From: Histomonas meleagridis
Lineage: Eukaryota > Parabasalia > Tritrichomonadida > Dientamoebidae
Assembly (NCBI GenBank): GCA_020186115.1
Contig: WSYJ01000036.1
Location: 1,116,001-1,180,000, forward strand
Direction: 5' to 3'
DNA: 64,000 nt
The notes below the pieces were generated by a model. It had not been told where the DNA came from. It saw only the letters and a program-made list of their open reading frames with translations, and searched no databases. The position numbers and the translations under genes were made by a program. Below are positions 48,091 to 58,943 of this stretch, in pieces. Numbering within the stretch: the stretch's first letter is position 1; each line of letters begins with the position of its first letter.

Positions 48091-48225
48091 ATGGAGAAAT
48101 ACACTCTAGTTTCATCAAGTAAAATTCGAGGTGATTATGTCGTGCTTGACGGCCAATATTGGTGTGTTGCTGATATGTATGTGGAAGAGTATCTTTTTTC
48201 ATATACTATATGTATTACTGGATAA
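48091..48225 (+). pseudogene. eIF5A-like N-terminal fragment
   Basis: 44 codons (MEKYTLVSSSKIRGDYVVLDG, then QYWCVADMYVEEYLF...CITG). The segment SSSKIRGDYVVLDGQYWCVADM lines up with the eIF5A pattern SxLRxxGYVVIDGxPCxVxxMS, and CITGxEFTTGK beyond the stop recalls HITGTDIFTGK. The hypusine loop (SKTGKHG) is not recognisable. It looks like a decayed or truncated eIF5A copy; homology is moderate and rests on this alignment by eye. Confidence 0.45.
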
Positions 48226-48697
48226 GAATTTACAACAGGGAAAACTTCTTGATCTTCAAGGAAATATTTCAATAGAAATTTTTCGGAAAAAACTCAACCA
48301 AATTTATATACATTAATTAAAGGTGATAAAATATGGCAAAAAATGGGCTCTTGCCTCAAATATGATTTTCCTTGATCGTTTAAAATCGATTTTTTAGAAC
48401 AGACTTAACAGGAAAACCTCTCAAAAAGAACACAGCGTTGTTTCGAAAAACAACAATAACATTCGCCTTTTGAAGATAATGAAAATACAATAGTGGGGGT
48501 GCGAAACCTCAAGTCAAATTGCAGTCAGGAGCTGCCGTGAGAAAATAACGATAAGTAAACGGTGTCCTAGCAAGAACAATATTGAATTGTTTATTTTCTG
48601 TATCGGTCGATAGGGTGTTTTGAAAAGTGTTGTGGGATATTTATATGTCATTTTTATTTGAATGAAAATAAAATTGCTACTGGTTGTCTGAGCAAAA
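48226..48697. other. Intergenic region upstream of CCDC47
   Basis: About 470 bases, moderately AT-rich, with TAAACGGTG near 48556. Coding-like traces at the left end may continue the eIF5A relic. Confidence 0.35.
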
Positions 48698-49750
48698 ATG
48701 ATTTTAGGACTTTTCTTTTTTTTCTTTTCCATTAAATGTGAAAGTGAAATACCTTTCGAGAATGAACAAGAAATTGTAGGAGGTGAAGAAAAAATGGATT
48801 TAAATGAAGTTGAAGAAAATGAAGAACAAGAAATTGAAAAGGAAGAAGCTGATGTTAAATCTACACCACAACCACAACTGGTTCAAGTGTCAGTACCTCT
48901 TTCTCAAATTCTTGGAATTAAAGAAGTTGGAATTGGATGTCTAATCTTATTATATATTATTATATTCTTTGTTGGAAAATCAATCACAAAATCAAAAATC
49001 AACAAAATTTCCAACAAACTTAATCCTGAGCTTCGAAAATATTTTGCTGTTGTTCCAGACAAATTTATAGAACGAAATTATCATCAATATGACACATACA
49101 TAACCGGAAGGAAAGGATATGTTGGATGTCTTATTTCTCCCAGGTTTGCAAAAACATGTGATCCACTCGGATTTCTTATGAGAATTGTTACTTCAGAAAA
49201 GGACATGATTGCATTTGAATTCATTCTTGACCCCAAGTACAACATCTCTGGGATGCTCCATGTATCAAAAGATAAACCATATTTTGCAGATGACCTGAAA
49301 TTAAAATCACATTCCCTCGGTCAAAAGCTTCAATTATGGACAGATTTTGGTGATGAGCAACGTAAGGTATTCACGAAGATCATAAATTCATTCATGGAAG
49401 ATAATCCAGGCGTACTTCAATTAATTGAGTTGAGCAACCAGAACAGATTTGAAACAAGAGATAGTGGACATTATGTTGCACGTATTGAGCTTAATATAGA
49501 AGGGCCAATTGATGAATTCTTATCTGATGAATTATTAGAATTTGTTATGAACATTTCTGATTCATTCACAATGTTAAAACTTCCTTCTGATATCCAAACA
49601 AGGAATGAAAGGACTCGTATTCTTCTTGCAAAAGAAAGACAGCCAAAAGAAGAGAAGAAATTGACAAAAGAAGAAGAAGAAAGATTGGAGAAGAAGAAAG
49701 AAAGAAAAGAAAAGAGGTTACACTCTGGGTTTAAAGTTTCTAAATACTAA
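48698..49750 (+). CDS. CCDC47: CCDC47 (PAT complex/ER translocon protein)
   Basis: 350 residues. A signal peptide (MILGLFFFFFSIKC), an acidic luminal segment (about 20-60), one transmembrane helix (about 78-98, IGCLILLYIIIFFVG) and a long cytosolic domain give the CCDC47 topology. The cytosolic part has the family's folded region (about 110-300, e.g. RKYFAVVPDKFIERNYHQYD, LKLPSDIQTRNERTR) and a Lys/Glu-rich C-terminal helix (KEEEERLEKKKERKEKR) like that which contacts the ribosome tunnel. CCDC47 pairs with Asterix in the intramembrane chaperone of the multipass translocon. It is about 130 residues shorter than animal forms. Confidence 0.85.
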   Translation: MILGLFFFFFSIKCESEIPFENEQEIVGGEEKMDLNEVEENEEQEIEKEEADVKSTPQPQLVQVSVPLSQILGIKEVGIGCLILLYIIIFFVGKSITKSKINKISNKLNPELRKYFAVVPDKFIERNYHQYDTYITGRKGYVGCLISPRFAKTCDPLGFLMRIVTSEKDMIAFEFILDPKYNISGMLHVSKDKPYFADDLKLKSHSLGQKLQLWTDFGDEQRKVFTKIINSFMEDNPGVLQLIELSNQNRFETRDSGHYVARIELNIEGPIDEFLSDELLEFVMNISDSFTMLKLPSDIQTRNERTRILLAKERQPKEEKKLTKEEEERLEKKKERKEKRLHSGFKVSKY

Positions 49751-49810
49751 TACACATTTCTTTTATTCTTTCAAATAAATTTCCATCAAATGAAAATAAA
49801 CGTGTTTTGT

Positions 49811-49867
49811 GGGGTGCCCCATAACGACCGTTACACTTGACGGTTACCGGTTTGGCCGTCCTTTCCT
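49811..49867 (+). promoter_or_regulatory. Ribosomal protein promoter module of eL8
   Basis: In order: GGGGTGCCCC (49811-49820), AACGACCGTTA, GACGGTTACC, GGTTTGG and TCCTTTCC ending 1 bp before the ATG. The last two boxes match those before the S20 gene in sequence and distance. Confidence 0.6.
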
Positions 49868-50599
49868 ATGTCACGAAGAACAGCTCGTGCACAACCAGAA
49901 AAGGTTATTTTGGATGCTGATATCAAGAACCAAGACTTCTTATTCACCCAAGAAAAGAAGAAAGCTAAGGTTGTCGCATCATCTAAAGTTCGTTTCCCCA
50001 AGTATGTTCGCATCCAACGTCAACGCCGTATCCTCATGAAGCGTCTTAAGGTCCCACCACCAGTGAACCATTTCAACCATGCTGTTGATAAGGCCACTGC
50101 TGTCCAAATCTTCAAGTTCCTTGAAAAATATCGCCCAGAAACCAAGGCCGAAAAGAAGCTCCGCCTCAAAGCTGCAGCAGAGAAATCCGAAAAGTCACTT
50201 GCTCCAGCTGATGTTTCTGCTAAGAAAGCCCTTGCTTATGGTATCAAGGACGTAACATCTCTTGTCGAAGCAAAGAAAGCAAGCCTTGTTGTCATTGCTC
50301 ATGATGTTGATCCAATCGAAATTGTCATCTGGCTTCCAGCTCTTTGCCGCAAACTTGATATTCCATATGTCATTGTCAAATCAAAGGCTCGTCTTGGCAA
50401 GGTAGTCGGCATGAAGACTTGCACATGTATCGCTGTTTCTGACGTTCGCCCAGAAGACCGTAAGGCACTTTCCCAAATTGTTGATTCAGTTAATGCCAAC
50501 TTCCTTATGAAGTACAAGGAAGAAATGCACCATTGGGGTGGTGGCGAACTCAGTGAAAAGACAATCGCAAAACTCCGTGCTCAAGGCAAGCATGAGTAA
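49868..50599 (+). CDS. RPL7A: 60S ribosomal protein L7a (eL8)
   Basis: 243 residues. The L7Ae RNA-binding fold is in the C-terminal half: ALAYGIKDVTSLVEAKKASLVVIAHDVDPIEIVIWLPALCRKLDIPYVIVKSKARLGKVVG, the kink-turn-binding pattern. The N-terminal half is basic (RFPKYVRIQRQRRILMKRLKVPP), typical of eukaryotic L7a. It ends SEKTIAKLRAQGKHE. Strong C-ending codon preference fits high expression. Alternatives such as NHP2 or 15.5K are excluded by length and N-terminal extension. Confidence 0.97.
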   Translation: MSRRTARAQPEKVILDADIKNQDFLFTQEKKKAKVVASSKVRFPKYVRIQRQRRILMKRLKVPPPVNHFNHAVDKATAVQIFKFLEKYRPETKAEKKLRLKAAAEKSEKSLAPADVSAKKALAYGIKDVTSLVEAKKASLVVIAHDVDPIEIVIWLPALCRKLDIPYVIVKSKARLGKVVGMKTCTCIAVSDVRPEDRKALSQIVDSVNANFLMKYKEEMHHWGGGELSEKTIAKLRAQGKHE

Positions 50600-51334
50600 A
50601 TAAGGAAATTCGATTTTTTGAACTTCATTAATATATACAAATTACATTGTAATGTTTTTGTTTAATTTAATATTCTTTTTACGTTGTTAGTTGTTTAATA
50701 TGTGCATTTTATCTTGAAGAGTAACTCGATATCATTTTTGAAAATGCTTCATCAAGAAATGTTTTCAGATTATTTTCATATTAATTAATAAATTTATAGG
50801 CAATTTATTATATAGTTTAAAGAATATTCGATTTCATCACTTAAATTGTTTCGGTATTAGAAATGAAGTTATGTTACGTAACTTGTAAAACATTATTTCA
50901 ATGAAACAAAATGATATTGATGAAGTATTCCAAAAGGTGATTTGAATATTTTTAATTTTTCTTCTGATATTAGTTATTTTACATTGTTGAAATTTGTTTT
51001 TATTTAATTTGGCAATAATTATTTAATCATATTTTTAAGAACATATAAAACTTGTTTTCTATGGAATTCGTAATCGCGATTAAGTAAAGTAAATGTGTTT
51101 AAAATTAATTATTCAATAAATGTATTCAATAAGCCTTCAAGTTTTTTTGAGGAGATATATTTATTGAAAAAAGGATAATTTAATGTTTAACAACATATTT
51201 AAATAATTTTAATAATGAATATATTTTATTGAAAAATTAATTGTAATCAATATATAAAACATTTTGTATATATTTTTACATATCAAAACTGAGAAAAGTT
51301 TAGTTTTATTGGCACACTTCACTTACATTTATAT
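50600..51334. other. Intergenic region
   Basis: About 735 strongly AT-rich bases between two same-strand genes. A TCACTT Initiator match lies about 25 bp before the ATG at 51335. No other feature seen. Confidence 0.5.
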
Positions 51335-51958
51335 ATGAACATTTATGATGATTCTTTTGATGAAGATTGGGAAATAATGCTAAAAGAAACAGAAAGAGTA
51401 TCAAAAACACCAATTATCCAATATAATACAGAAGCATTTGATAATGCATTTAATAAATCTAACGAAATTTTAAACACAGAATCAATAGGCTTCATACCTT
51501 TTGATGAATGGAAAGGAAAAGAAATGACTTTTCATCAAATTGTTATAGATTTTTTTCGAAAGAAAAATAGTTCAAAGTGTCTTTTTATTTTTAAATTATA
51601 TAATGCATTAAAACTTACAGAATATAAATCTGAATTCATGCAAATTTGTGGAATTTCATGGTATCATAAAACATGTATTCGTGTGATTCCAGTGATTTTT
51701 GCTAAGTTATTAGGAATAAAGGCAATTGATGGTTCATTATTCCACAAACAAGGAAACTTCACAACACATGGATTTGTTGAAGTTGAACCAGCGATAATAA
51801 AGAAAATGATTCCTTCATTTAACTTCACATCTGAAAGAGTTCTAACACATTCAAAACAAATATTTGTTCAGGGTTGTACAGAACAAGATTTAAAAAATTG
51901 CAAATGGAAGAACTCATCTGAGAATTCTCCAGCAACTGAAAATCATTATTTTATCTGA
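51335..51958 (+). CDS. Initiator-binding domain (IBD) protein, IBP39-like
   Basis: 207 residues. Residues about 60-155 fit the trichomonad Initiator-binding domain, a winged-helix fold known from IBP39: FHQIVIDFFRKKNSSKCLFIF, KLYNALKLTEYKSEFMQICGISWYHKTCIRV, IPVIFAKLLGIKAIDGSLFHKQGNFTTHGF. The LFxxQGNFxxHGF ending is characteristic. IBP39 binds the TCA-Py Initiator and recruits RNA polymerase II. This protein lacks IBP39's longer C-terminal polymerase-binding domain (total 207 versus about 340), so it may be a specialised or competing factor. Family assignment is from memory of the motif. Confidence 0.7.
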   Translation: MNIYDDSFDEDWEIMLKETERVSKTPIIQYNTEAFDNAFNKSNEILNTESIGFIPFDEWKGKEMTFHQIVIDFFRKKNSSKCLFIFKLYNALKLTEYKSEFMQICGISWYHKTCIRVIPVIFAKLLGIKAIDGSLFHKQGNFTTHGFVEVEPAIIKKMIPSFNFTSERVLTHSKQIFVQGCTEQDLKNCKWKNSSENSPATENHYFI

Positions 51959-53006
51959 TATAATACTTCTAATAATACTTAATTTTATATAAATAATGGT
52001 ATTTAAATAAGTAATATGAATGAATCTTTGTAATTTAAATCATAGTTAATTTTATGTTAATAAGACATGGAATCATATTTATATAAAGAGCAAATATTAA
52101 TTTTTGCCTTCTAAAAACATTTTTATCTTTGAGTTGTGAGAATTGATCTTGAATCTTACTATGAATTAATTATGATGGCTTTTTCCTTTATTTATTTGAA
52201 TTAGAATTTAATGATTTAAATTGGTATGTTAACTCAAGCTATGAGAAACACAAAACACATTAAATCAATTACAGAAAAACTAAAGAAAATGAACACACAT
52301 TAGAAAGCCACATAAAAATTATAAAAAATAGAATTTATATATACATTCAAGCTCAGAAGAAAACAAAAACCTTCACTGAGCCAACAATTGAGAGATACCT
52401 TTTTTTTCTTGTGTTAAAATAAATGAAGAAATGTTCAGAGGTACCAAAACTCAAAATCCTGCAATATTTTTTCAACGATAATTTTATGTTAAGGATAACA
52501 TTGGGAGGAGATTACAAAAATACCCTCTTTTCGAAATTTCGACTGTACAATCTTTCGAAATTCGATCTGATTTCGACCATACTTTTTATGGAATTTTGGA
52601 TTATTTCCTATATAGTAATGTTGCATATTAGATGTGTTTATTTTCTAAACTATTATCCTTTATCATTTTCATTAAAAATTTTGAGAAAAAGTGAAAATAT
52701 ATGAAAAAATCGACTTAGTCGATAATAAATCGAGTGCAACTTTTTATATGAAGTCACGGTGGTCTTTATTTATTTATGAATAAAAATATATGATTTGTTA
52801 TTTAAAAAAATGTGATTGTTAAATAAAAATATTTTTTGCATGGATTTTTATGAATGATTGAAATTTTGATGAAGTGAAAAAAATAATGTGAAGTGATTTT
52901 TTCTTTATTTATTTTTTTATTTTTTTATTCGAATTTTTGGGTGTTAACTTAAATATTTAAATCTCTTAAGTTAACTGATATCACTGCTATTGTTTCTTTA
53001 ATGTTA
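51959..53006. other. Intergenic region next to the transposase
   Basis: About 1 kb. An inverted repeat GTTAACTTAA...TTAAGTTAAC (10-bp arms, 52943-52975) lies near the transposase end. Near 52725 is AAATCGAGTGCAA, a possible partner of a right-hand AAATCGTGCAA near 55440 (other strand). The 93-codon frame at 52423 has no protein-like features. Confidence 0.4.
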
Positions 53007-55165
53007 TCATAATATTTCTGGATCCAGAAATATACATTCGAGCATATTTTGCTTTGTTTTTGTATCATATTTGGAAAATGGAATTTGATAGTATTCAGAA
53101 CAATTTACGATGATATCCTTCAGAGTACTATATAATAACTTATTTCCAAATAATTTCTTTAAATCAATTATTATTTCTTCATTAATTGAAGGATATTTCC
53201 TTCTTATCTTTGATCTTTGAGAATCTTCGATAAAGCATATCTTATCCATTGATACTTTGGATTGTGTAAGATTTCTATTATTTAAACCTGTCTGAACAGA
53301 CAAGGTAACTGCATTAATACTCAAGGAATTCATTATTCTTTTTGTACTAAAATAAAATGTATCAAATAATATTTGAAAAAATTCTTCCACGATTTTAGAA
53401 TGATTACTAATAATGATATCAAAATTTTCTACATTAACAATAGGTTTTTCTACTATGAATCCTGCTTCAATTAATAGTGAATAAGCAATTGTCCTTCCAT
53501 CATATGGAAATAATGATTTATCGTATTCATTGTTCGAAATTGTAATTCCAAATGATGATGCTCTTTTAGAAACCTTCAAATATTGTAATTCTTGGTCTGT
53601 TATGCTAGCTATTATTTGATCAGTTGATATTCTTTTTAATGCTGATCTTAGGGTTTTGAACATACCCATTTTTATTATTAAATATCCAAATTGATGTTCA
53701 AGAGGATTTGACGTAAATCTATTTAAGCTTTTTTTGGCATTCATATTTTTTAAAAGTAATGTAACAAATGAATGAATTGTATTACAACAATGAATACATA
53801 ATTCCTCATCAAAAAGTGTTATAGCAACAATATTTTTCATTTTTCTTTGTTTAATTTATGTGTCTAATTTTGTTTTCTTCATAAATTTATAATATATAAA
53901 CATTAAATAGAAAATGATTTCAAATAGCGAAATTCTTTCGTATAAATTTATATTGTCATTAGACATTGCTTCTATAAACAAAGACCATGGTAAGAAATAT
54001 AATAATGCTGAAAAATTATGTTTCTCATATAGCATTTAAGTATTGTTAATAGAAAATATGAAAATGGGAAGAATATCGTGCATTTTTGTGATTTTAGAGT
54101 TATTAATTAAAATCGGTAATAAATTTAAATCTTCCCGTATTTTGGAAATGTCAATGATTGGTGAATTCCGATTAAATCCAATAGTTAATGGTACGTCTTT
54201 AAGTAAACGATATCTTGCACGTTTGAGTATATGAAGGGGATCACTAATATATCGAAAAAAAACTTTTTTTGAATTTCAACAATTGAAGTCGTGTAATGTT
54301 CAGCAACACATTCATATTGACCAAAGAACGAATTATGATTATAATCATAGCAATTATCACCATCAAAGGCAAATCCAAGAACATATATTTTATGATTCTT
54401 TAATTTATTACGTAATGTTTCGAGTGTTTCACATTGAATATTTGTTGCTTTCCCCTGGGGTGAAGGAGAAAAATGAATTATTGAGCACGAATAATCTGGA
54501 TTTATAGGTTGGATGTAATATACAAAGGCATAATTTTCTATTTGATTCCAATTTATCATTAAGGAATTTATCCATTGTTGTGCATTTTCGCAAAAAAATT
54601 GATAAGGATTTTCGATATTTTGTAAAACTTCTTTTTTCAGATCATTATATTCATTATCTTTTGTTATAGTCACATCGGGCGAAAATGCTATTGCGTCAAT
54701 ACTTAAAATACAATCCATTGGAGCTGAACGATAAATATTAATTTGATTGTCTTTATAATCATTTATGATTCCATCTATTTGATTAATATCAATCAAAGAC
54801 TTAAAACGTTCATTGATTAAATCTGCTAAATGATTATGTATTGATGTATAAGAAGGTAATGGAATAAAAGATCTAATATAACGTAAAGCTTGTGGCGAAA
54901 TCGAATTAATATTGGATGCTAATTGATAAATTTTTTTATCATATCTTCTTGCATTTGGGTGAACTCCAAGGTTTCTCAATATTGAATTAATAATTTCATC
55001 ATATTCTTCATTTTCTGAATTAATATCTTCATTTCTCTCTATGTTTGAAACACATTTGACACTTTTCGCTTCATAGAGTCTTCTATTAATACGTGCTTGT
55101 CTTTCTGCCTTGATCCGCTTTTGTCTTTCTCTCGCTAATTGCAAGGCTTGTCTTGATTTTTCCAT
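53007..55165 (-). pseudogene. Decayed DDE-type transposase (P-element/THAP9-like)
   Basis: The N-terminal frame (55165 down to 54185) has a Lys/Arg-rich helix, YDKKIYQLASNINSISPQALRYI, LPSYTSIHNHL and LSIDAIAF, as in P-element-type transposases. Around 54240 coding sense moves to another frame that reads DPLHILKRARYRLLKD and IREDLNLLPILIN. Two more stops follow (near 54040 and 53855), with HNFSALLYFLPWSLFIEAMS between them, and then the frame 53840-53007 with RFTSNPLEHQFGYL, the late catalytic-region motif of such enzymes. Each piece is good protein. The whole, about 700 residues, is broken by one frameshift and two stops. Family naming is moderate. Confidence 0.65.
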
Positions 55166-55939
55166 GATAAAAAATCAAAATGATGTGAACGAAAAATTAC
55201 CTCAGAATTTCAATGGCATTAAATGAAAAACAACTAGATGCATTCAAATCAGTAAAAATTTTGATTCATAAAGCTTCCGGCGACGTTTTGTAAAGTATTC
55301 AATTTATTTTTTTGGGAAACACCCCAAAAAGAATTGCACATAAAAAAAAATTCAGCAGTCCAAATCCTTAGATAGGTCTGATTATAAATAAATAAATCCT
55401 AAACTTCATAGTTAGTCGGGTCCCATTAAAAAACTATTGCACGATTTTTTTTATCATTAAAAAAATGAAATTTCGATTTTGATCCGGATATTTTTTTCCC
55501 AATTTGAAAGCAGATTTTTATTCATGTGTTGATAGGGATCTAATAAAAATCAAAAAATTCACCAGGATATGTTTATTTCCTCAGTTTGAGGAACTCTAAA
55601 TGTTCACTCTTTATATATTTTGGTTTCTGCTTTTTGTAAGTATTTGATATTGGGGAACACTTAATATGAATAATGTAAAAATATATATTACTCACATAGG
55701 ATACACCCCACATTATATAAACTCCATATAATTTCTATAATATAGAAGTGGCGAAAATTTGTGGATAAAAGCAATAAATTTTTTTCTAATAAAGGAATTT
55801 AATAACATTTTAATTATTTACTAAAAATCAATCTATCCTTTAAAACTGAGAAGTGATTTGTAGAAGATAAAAAAAGAATCACTTTCAGCTTGTTAATTAA
55901 CATTAATGTAAAAAAATGTAAATCATTCAAAAATCAATA
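55166..55939. other. Intergenic region, possible right flank of the transposon
   Basis: About 770 AT-rich bases. The stretch near 55430-55452, reversed, reads AAATCGTGCAATAG, partly like the left flank near 52728. TCATTC precedes ATG 55940 by about 15 bp as an Initiator-like motif. No gene seen. Confidence 0.4.
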
Positions 55940-56830
55940 ATGGAAAAAGAACAGCATGAAACAAATCAAGAAAAATTAAATATAGCAAAACCAACAATTG
56001 TCCCTTCTCTAAGCATAAGTGAGAGTGTAATTGTACCAAAAGAAAATCCAACAAATTTATCACAAAATCCTCAACAACAAAATACTTCCTTGCAAATTCC
56101 AAAACTTAACCTATCTGGCTTATCGCCTGGTTCGTTTTGTTCATCAAATACTCGTAAACCATCTTTCCCACAATTTAATCAAAATTCACAAGGAATCAAT
56201 GGTCAAATCCCACCATTAAACTTAAACGCGAAGCCAGCGCACATCAAAGCGCTTGGATCAGATCCAACAATTCCGCCATTAAACCTTTCACTTGTATCGA
56301 CTCCTCGCAATAATACACCAATTTTAAATCAACCAAGTCGTTCAATATCTATTGGAGCATTGGGTGATCAAGCAGAGCTAGATCTTGCACAAATTTCCAC
56401 AGAAACCAACAAAAGAGAACGTCATGATGTATTATTATGTATACCATATTACGTGTTTTCAACCAAATCAGAATTGGAATCGTTCACCAAACTAATTCCA
56501 TGCAAATTTGGTGAAGGTTCGGAGATTACACAAGTTTCTAATTTCCCCATCGATACATATGTAATTGAGGGCGCCCCAAATTCCGGGGCACCCCGAACCA
56601 TTCCATCTTTGCAAAACATCGATGCAGCATATCAAAATATAGAAAACATTCCTTTCCTCATAGATCAAACAACAAAAGAATGCACATTATTGACAAGTCA
56701 TATCGAGCAAACATTAGAAAGGATTGAAGATCTGAGAAATGAAAGAGAAAAACAAAAAATTGAAAATGCATTACTAAAAGAAAGAATAAAAGTAGCAAAA
56801 CAAAGGCAAAAGTCATCTGGTTCATCTTAA
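55940..56830 (+). CDS. Unrecognised protein with Pro/Asn-rich N-terminus and C-terminal coiled coil
   Basis: 296 residues. Residues 1-150 are rich in Asn, Gln, Pro and Ser, with repeated motifs of the type IPxLNLS (PKLNLSGLSP, PPLNLNAKP, PPLNLSLVS). Residues about 165-235 look folded (ERHDVLLCIPYYVFS, ELESFTKLIPCKFGEG). The C-terminal 60 residues are a coiled coil (ECTLLTSHIEQTLERIEDLRNEREKQ). The repeated PLNLS-like pieces could be short binding motifs. No family is recognised. Confidence 0.65.
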   Translation: MEKEQHETNQEKLNIAKPTIVPSLSISESVIVPKENPTNLSQNPQQQNTSLQIPKLNLSGLSPGSFCSSNTRKPSFPQFNQNSQGINGQIPPLNLNAKPAHIKALGSDPTIPPLNLSLVSTPRNNTPILNQPSRSISIGALGDQAELDLAQISTETNKRERHDVLLCIPYYVFSTKSELESFTKLIPCKFGEGSEITQVSNFPIDTYVIEGAPNSGAPRTIPSLQNIDAAYQNIENIPFLIDQTTKECTLLTSHIEQTLERIEDLRNEREKQKIENALLKERIKVAKQRQKSSGSS

Positions 56831-57464
56831 GCACAGATTTAATTAGGCGAATTAATAATGTTTGTATAATAATTGTTGTTTGAAGATTAATAAAATTTCT
56901 TCGTTAATATTTTTATTATTTTGAATTGAAACCTGTAGACCGACACATTAGTGTAACCCACGCCTACACTGTAGCATTGTTCATAGAGAACATATTTAGT
57001 AATATATATTTAATAATTTTTTTCGATTTAATTTTGTAATTTTCGCAATATTCCTATTTTTTACTCAATTCACCAAGAAGAACGTTAACACAAAAAAAAT
57101 CTTTTTTCTTGATTTTCTTTACATATTTTAATTAATTCATATTTTTAGGATTGATTATATGTTAAAATTTCTATTTACTAACAAGTTATATAAAAATTTA
57201 TGATTTATCAAAATTTTGTTGTTAATCTACAGGTTTTTCATGGCAATCAAAGTAAAATACATTTCCTATAAAACTTATTATAAATCAAATTCATATTATT
57301 ATTTTAATATTAACCACTTTTTTAAAAAAAAATAATTTGGCATTAAAGCAATGATTTTATTTTCTAATATTTTTTAATATAAGCAAAAATTATTTAAAAA
57401 AATGTTTAAATTATATACAATAACTATAAAATTAATTTATCACAATTCTAACTATAATTCAATA
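56831..57464. other. Convergent intergenic region
   Basis: About 630 AT-rich bases. A small GC-rich stretch near 56940-56985 (CCCACGCCTACACTG) is the only break. No gene seen. Confidence 0.5.
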
Positions 57465-58943
57465 TCAATCCGAATCATTTTCATTATTATCATTTGCAGC
57501 TTGCAAATCTCTATGATATTTATCTCCGTATACCCAATTCTCATTCCATATCATTATTTTTCTATCCCACATTTTTGTTCCATATGCAAAAGGTGACCAA
57601 ATCACAAATCCAATCAAAGCCATTACACACGCAACAAACGCAGCGAATTTTGCCCATTTCCCAAACACCAAATCCATTGCTGCTCCCATAGCCAAAATTT
57701 CCATGATTAAAGGTATCAAATAATGGTACAAAAACATTGATCTTGGAATCAAGAAGAACGGGAAATAAGAAATCGCCCAACCCAAAACATATTTTATTGC
57801 TATACCGAATTTTTCCTTTTTATAACACAAACAAACCACAAAAATAGAAACAAAAGAAATATAATAAACAAAAACATTACCCATACAATTAACTTCACGA
57901 CCAGATCCATTCCAAAAACCTACAAAATTACCTGTCAACAAAGGCCAATTTATCGGCCGACTTTGATATGAATGGAAACTTGTAATTTCCATATTAGATC
58001 GATGCATATCGACAATTAAATAGAAACACCTAAAAATTAAACTCGGATACCGAAGTCTTTTCCCCCATAAATCAGGAGTATCACGTATGAGCAATTGCTC
58101 TTTCATCTCATCAGGTAAATACGGGGTGCCCTGACCTGAATATGGTAAAATGATAAAATGAACTAAAAAACTTCCTAAAAACACAATGATTATCGGAAAT
58201 ATTAAACGAACGGCTCGTGTAAAAATGGAATCAAATAAATCAAAATCAAATGAAAACGTTTTCCGTTGTTGAAGAACTTGAATAACTTGAAATATCCCGG
58301 AATAAACCATTAAACCAAACGCAGTGTTTTTACATGAACATGCACCGCCTAATGCAAAACCAGAGATAAATAACCACGTAAGGGTATCATTAATGGATAA
58401 TGTATATGAAAAAATACATACAAAGAGACACGTGAAAAAATGAAGAATTCCATCACTTAAAATATATCGTTGTTCTGTAAGTAAAGAAGTATCAAATATA
58501 ATGAAAAGGGAGGAAGATATTGAGGCAATGTATGAAAATGAATCAAAGCGTAATGTTAAATAAATTAATGGTGCACATAACGATGAAAATAATGCTGGAG
58601 TAAGACGTAAAATGATATATTGGTCATTATGCGGATCATTGCCATAATACTTATTGAAGTCAATGGAACCATCATATTCTGACAAATTTGCAAATAAAAA
58701 CATTAAAAGTTTTGCAAGAGGTGGATGAATATCAAAAAAATATTCCGAGTTTGTATACCAATTAGTAAAATTTCCAAAATGGATTTCGTCAAAAACAACA
58801 GCATTTGGATTATCAATTACCCATAGACGAGTCATAAATGATAAAATAGCTATAAAAAGCACTAAAAACGTATCTAATGTTGTGAGTGTTGTTTTCTTTT
58901 GTACAGGAAAGAATTGTTTAATTATTTTGAATATTTCCTGCAT
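57465..58943 (-). CDS. Protein O-mannosyltransferase (PMT family) without MIR domains
   Basis: 492 residues with about ten transmembrane helices. The PMT signature is clear: VVFDEIHFGNF (luminal Asp-Glu pair), FFDIHPPLAKLL, RLTPALFSSLCAPL, GFALGGACSCKNTAF, LPYSGQGTPYLPDEM and the later HSYQSRPINWPLLTG. PMTs transfer mannose from dolichyl-phosphate to Ser/Thr of ER proteins. Typical eukaryotic PMTs have about 750 residues, with three MIR repeats in a large loop after the fifth helix. Here the loop is only about 60 residues, so MIR is absent. AGGGTGCCCT lies just upstream of the start. Confidence 0.88.
   Translation of the reverse strand: MQEIFKIIKQFFPVQKKTTLTTLDTFLVLFIAILSFMTRLWVIDNPNAVVFDEIHFGNFTNWYTNSEYFFDIHPPLAKLLMFLFANLSEYDGSIDFNKYYGNDPHNDQYIILRLTPALFSSLCAPLIYLTLRFDSFSYIASISSSLFIIFDTSLLTEQRYILSDGILHFFTCLFVCIFSYTLSINDTLTWLFISGFALGGACSCKNTAFGLMVYSGIFQVIQVLQQRKTFSFDFDLFDSIFTRAVRLIFPIIIVFLGSFLVHFIILPYSGQGTPYLPDEMKEQLLIRDTPDLWGKRLRYPSLIFRCFYLIVDMHRSNMEITSFHSYQSRPINWPLLTGNFVGFWNGSGREVNCMGNVFVYYISFVSIFVVCLCYKKEKFGIAIKYVLGWAISYFPFFLIPRSMFLYHYLIPLIMEILAMGAAMDLVFGKWAKFAAFVACVMALIGFVIWSPFAYGTKMWDRKIMIWNENWVYGDKYHRDLQAANDNNENDSD

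Noticed and set aside
52423-52704. 93-codon open frame
   Set aside because: AT-rich, no motif, no promoter support; likely chance.
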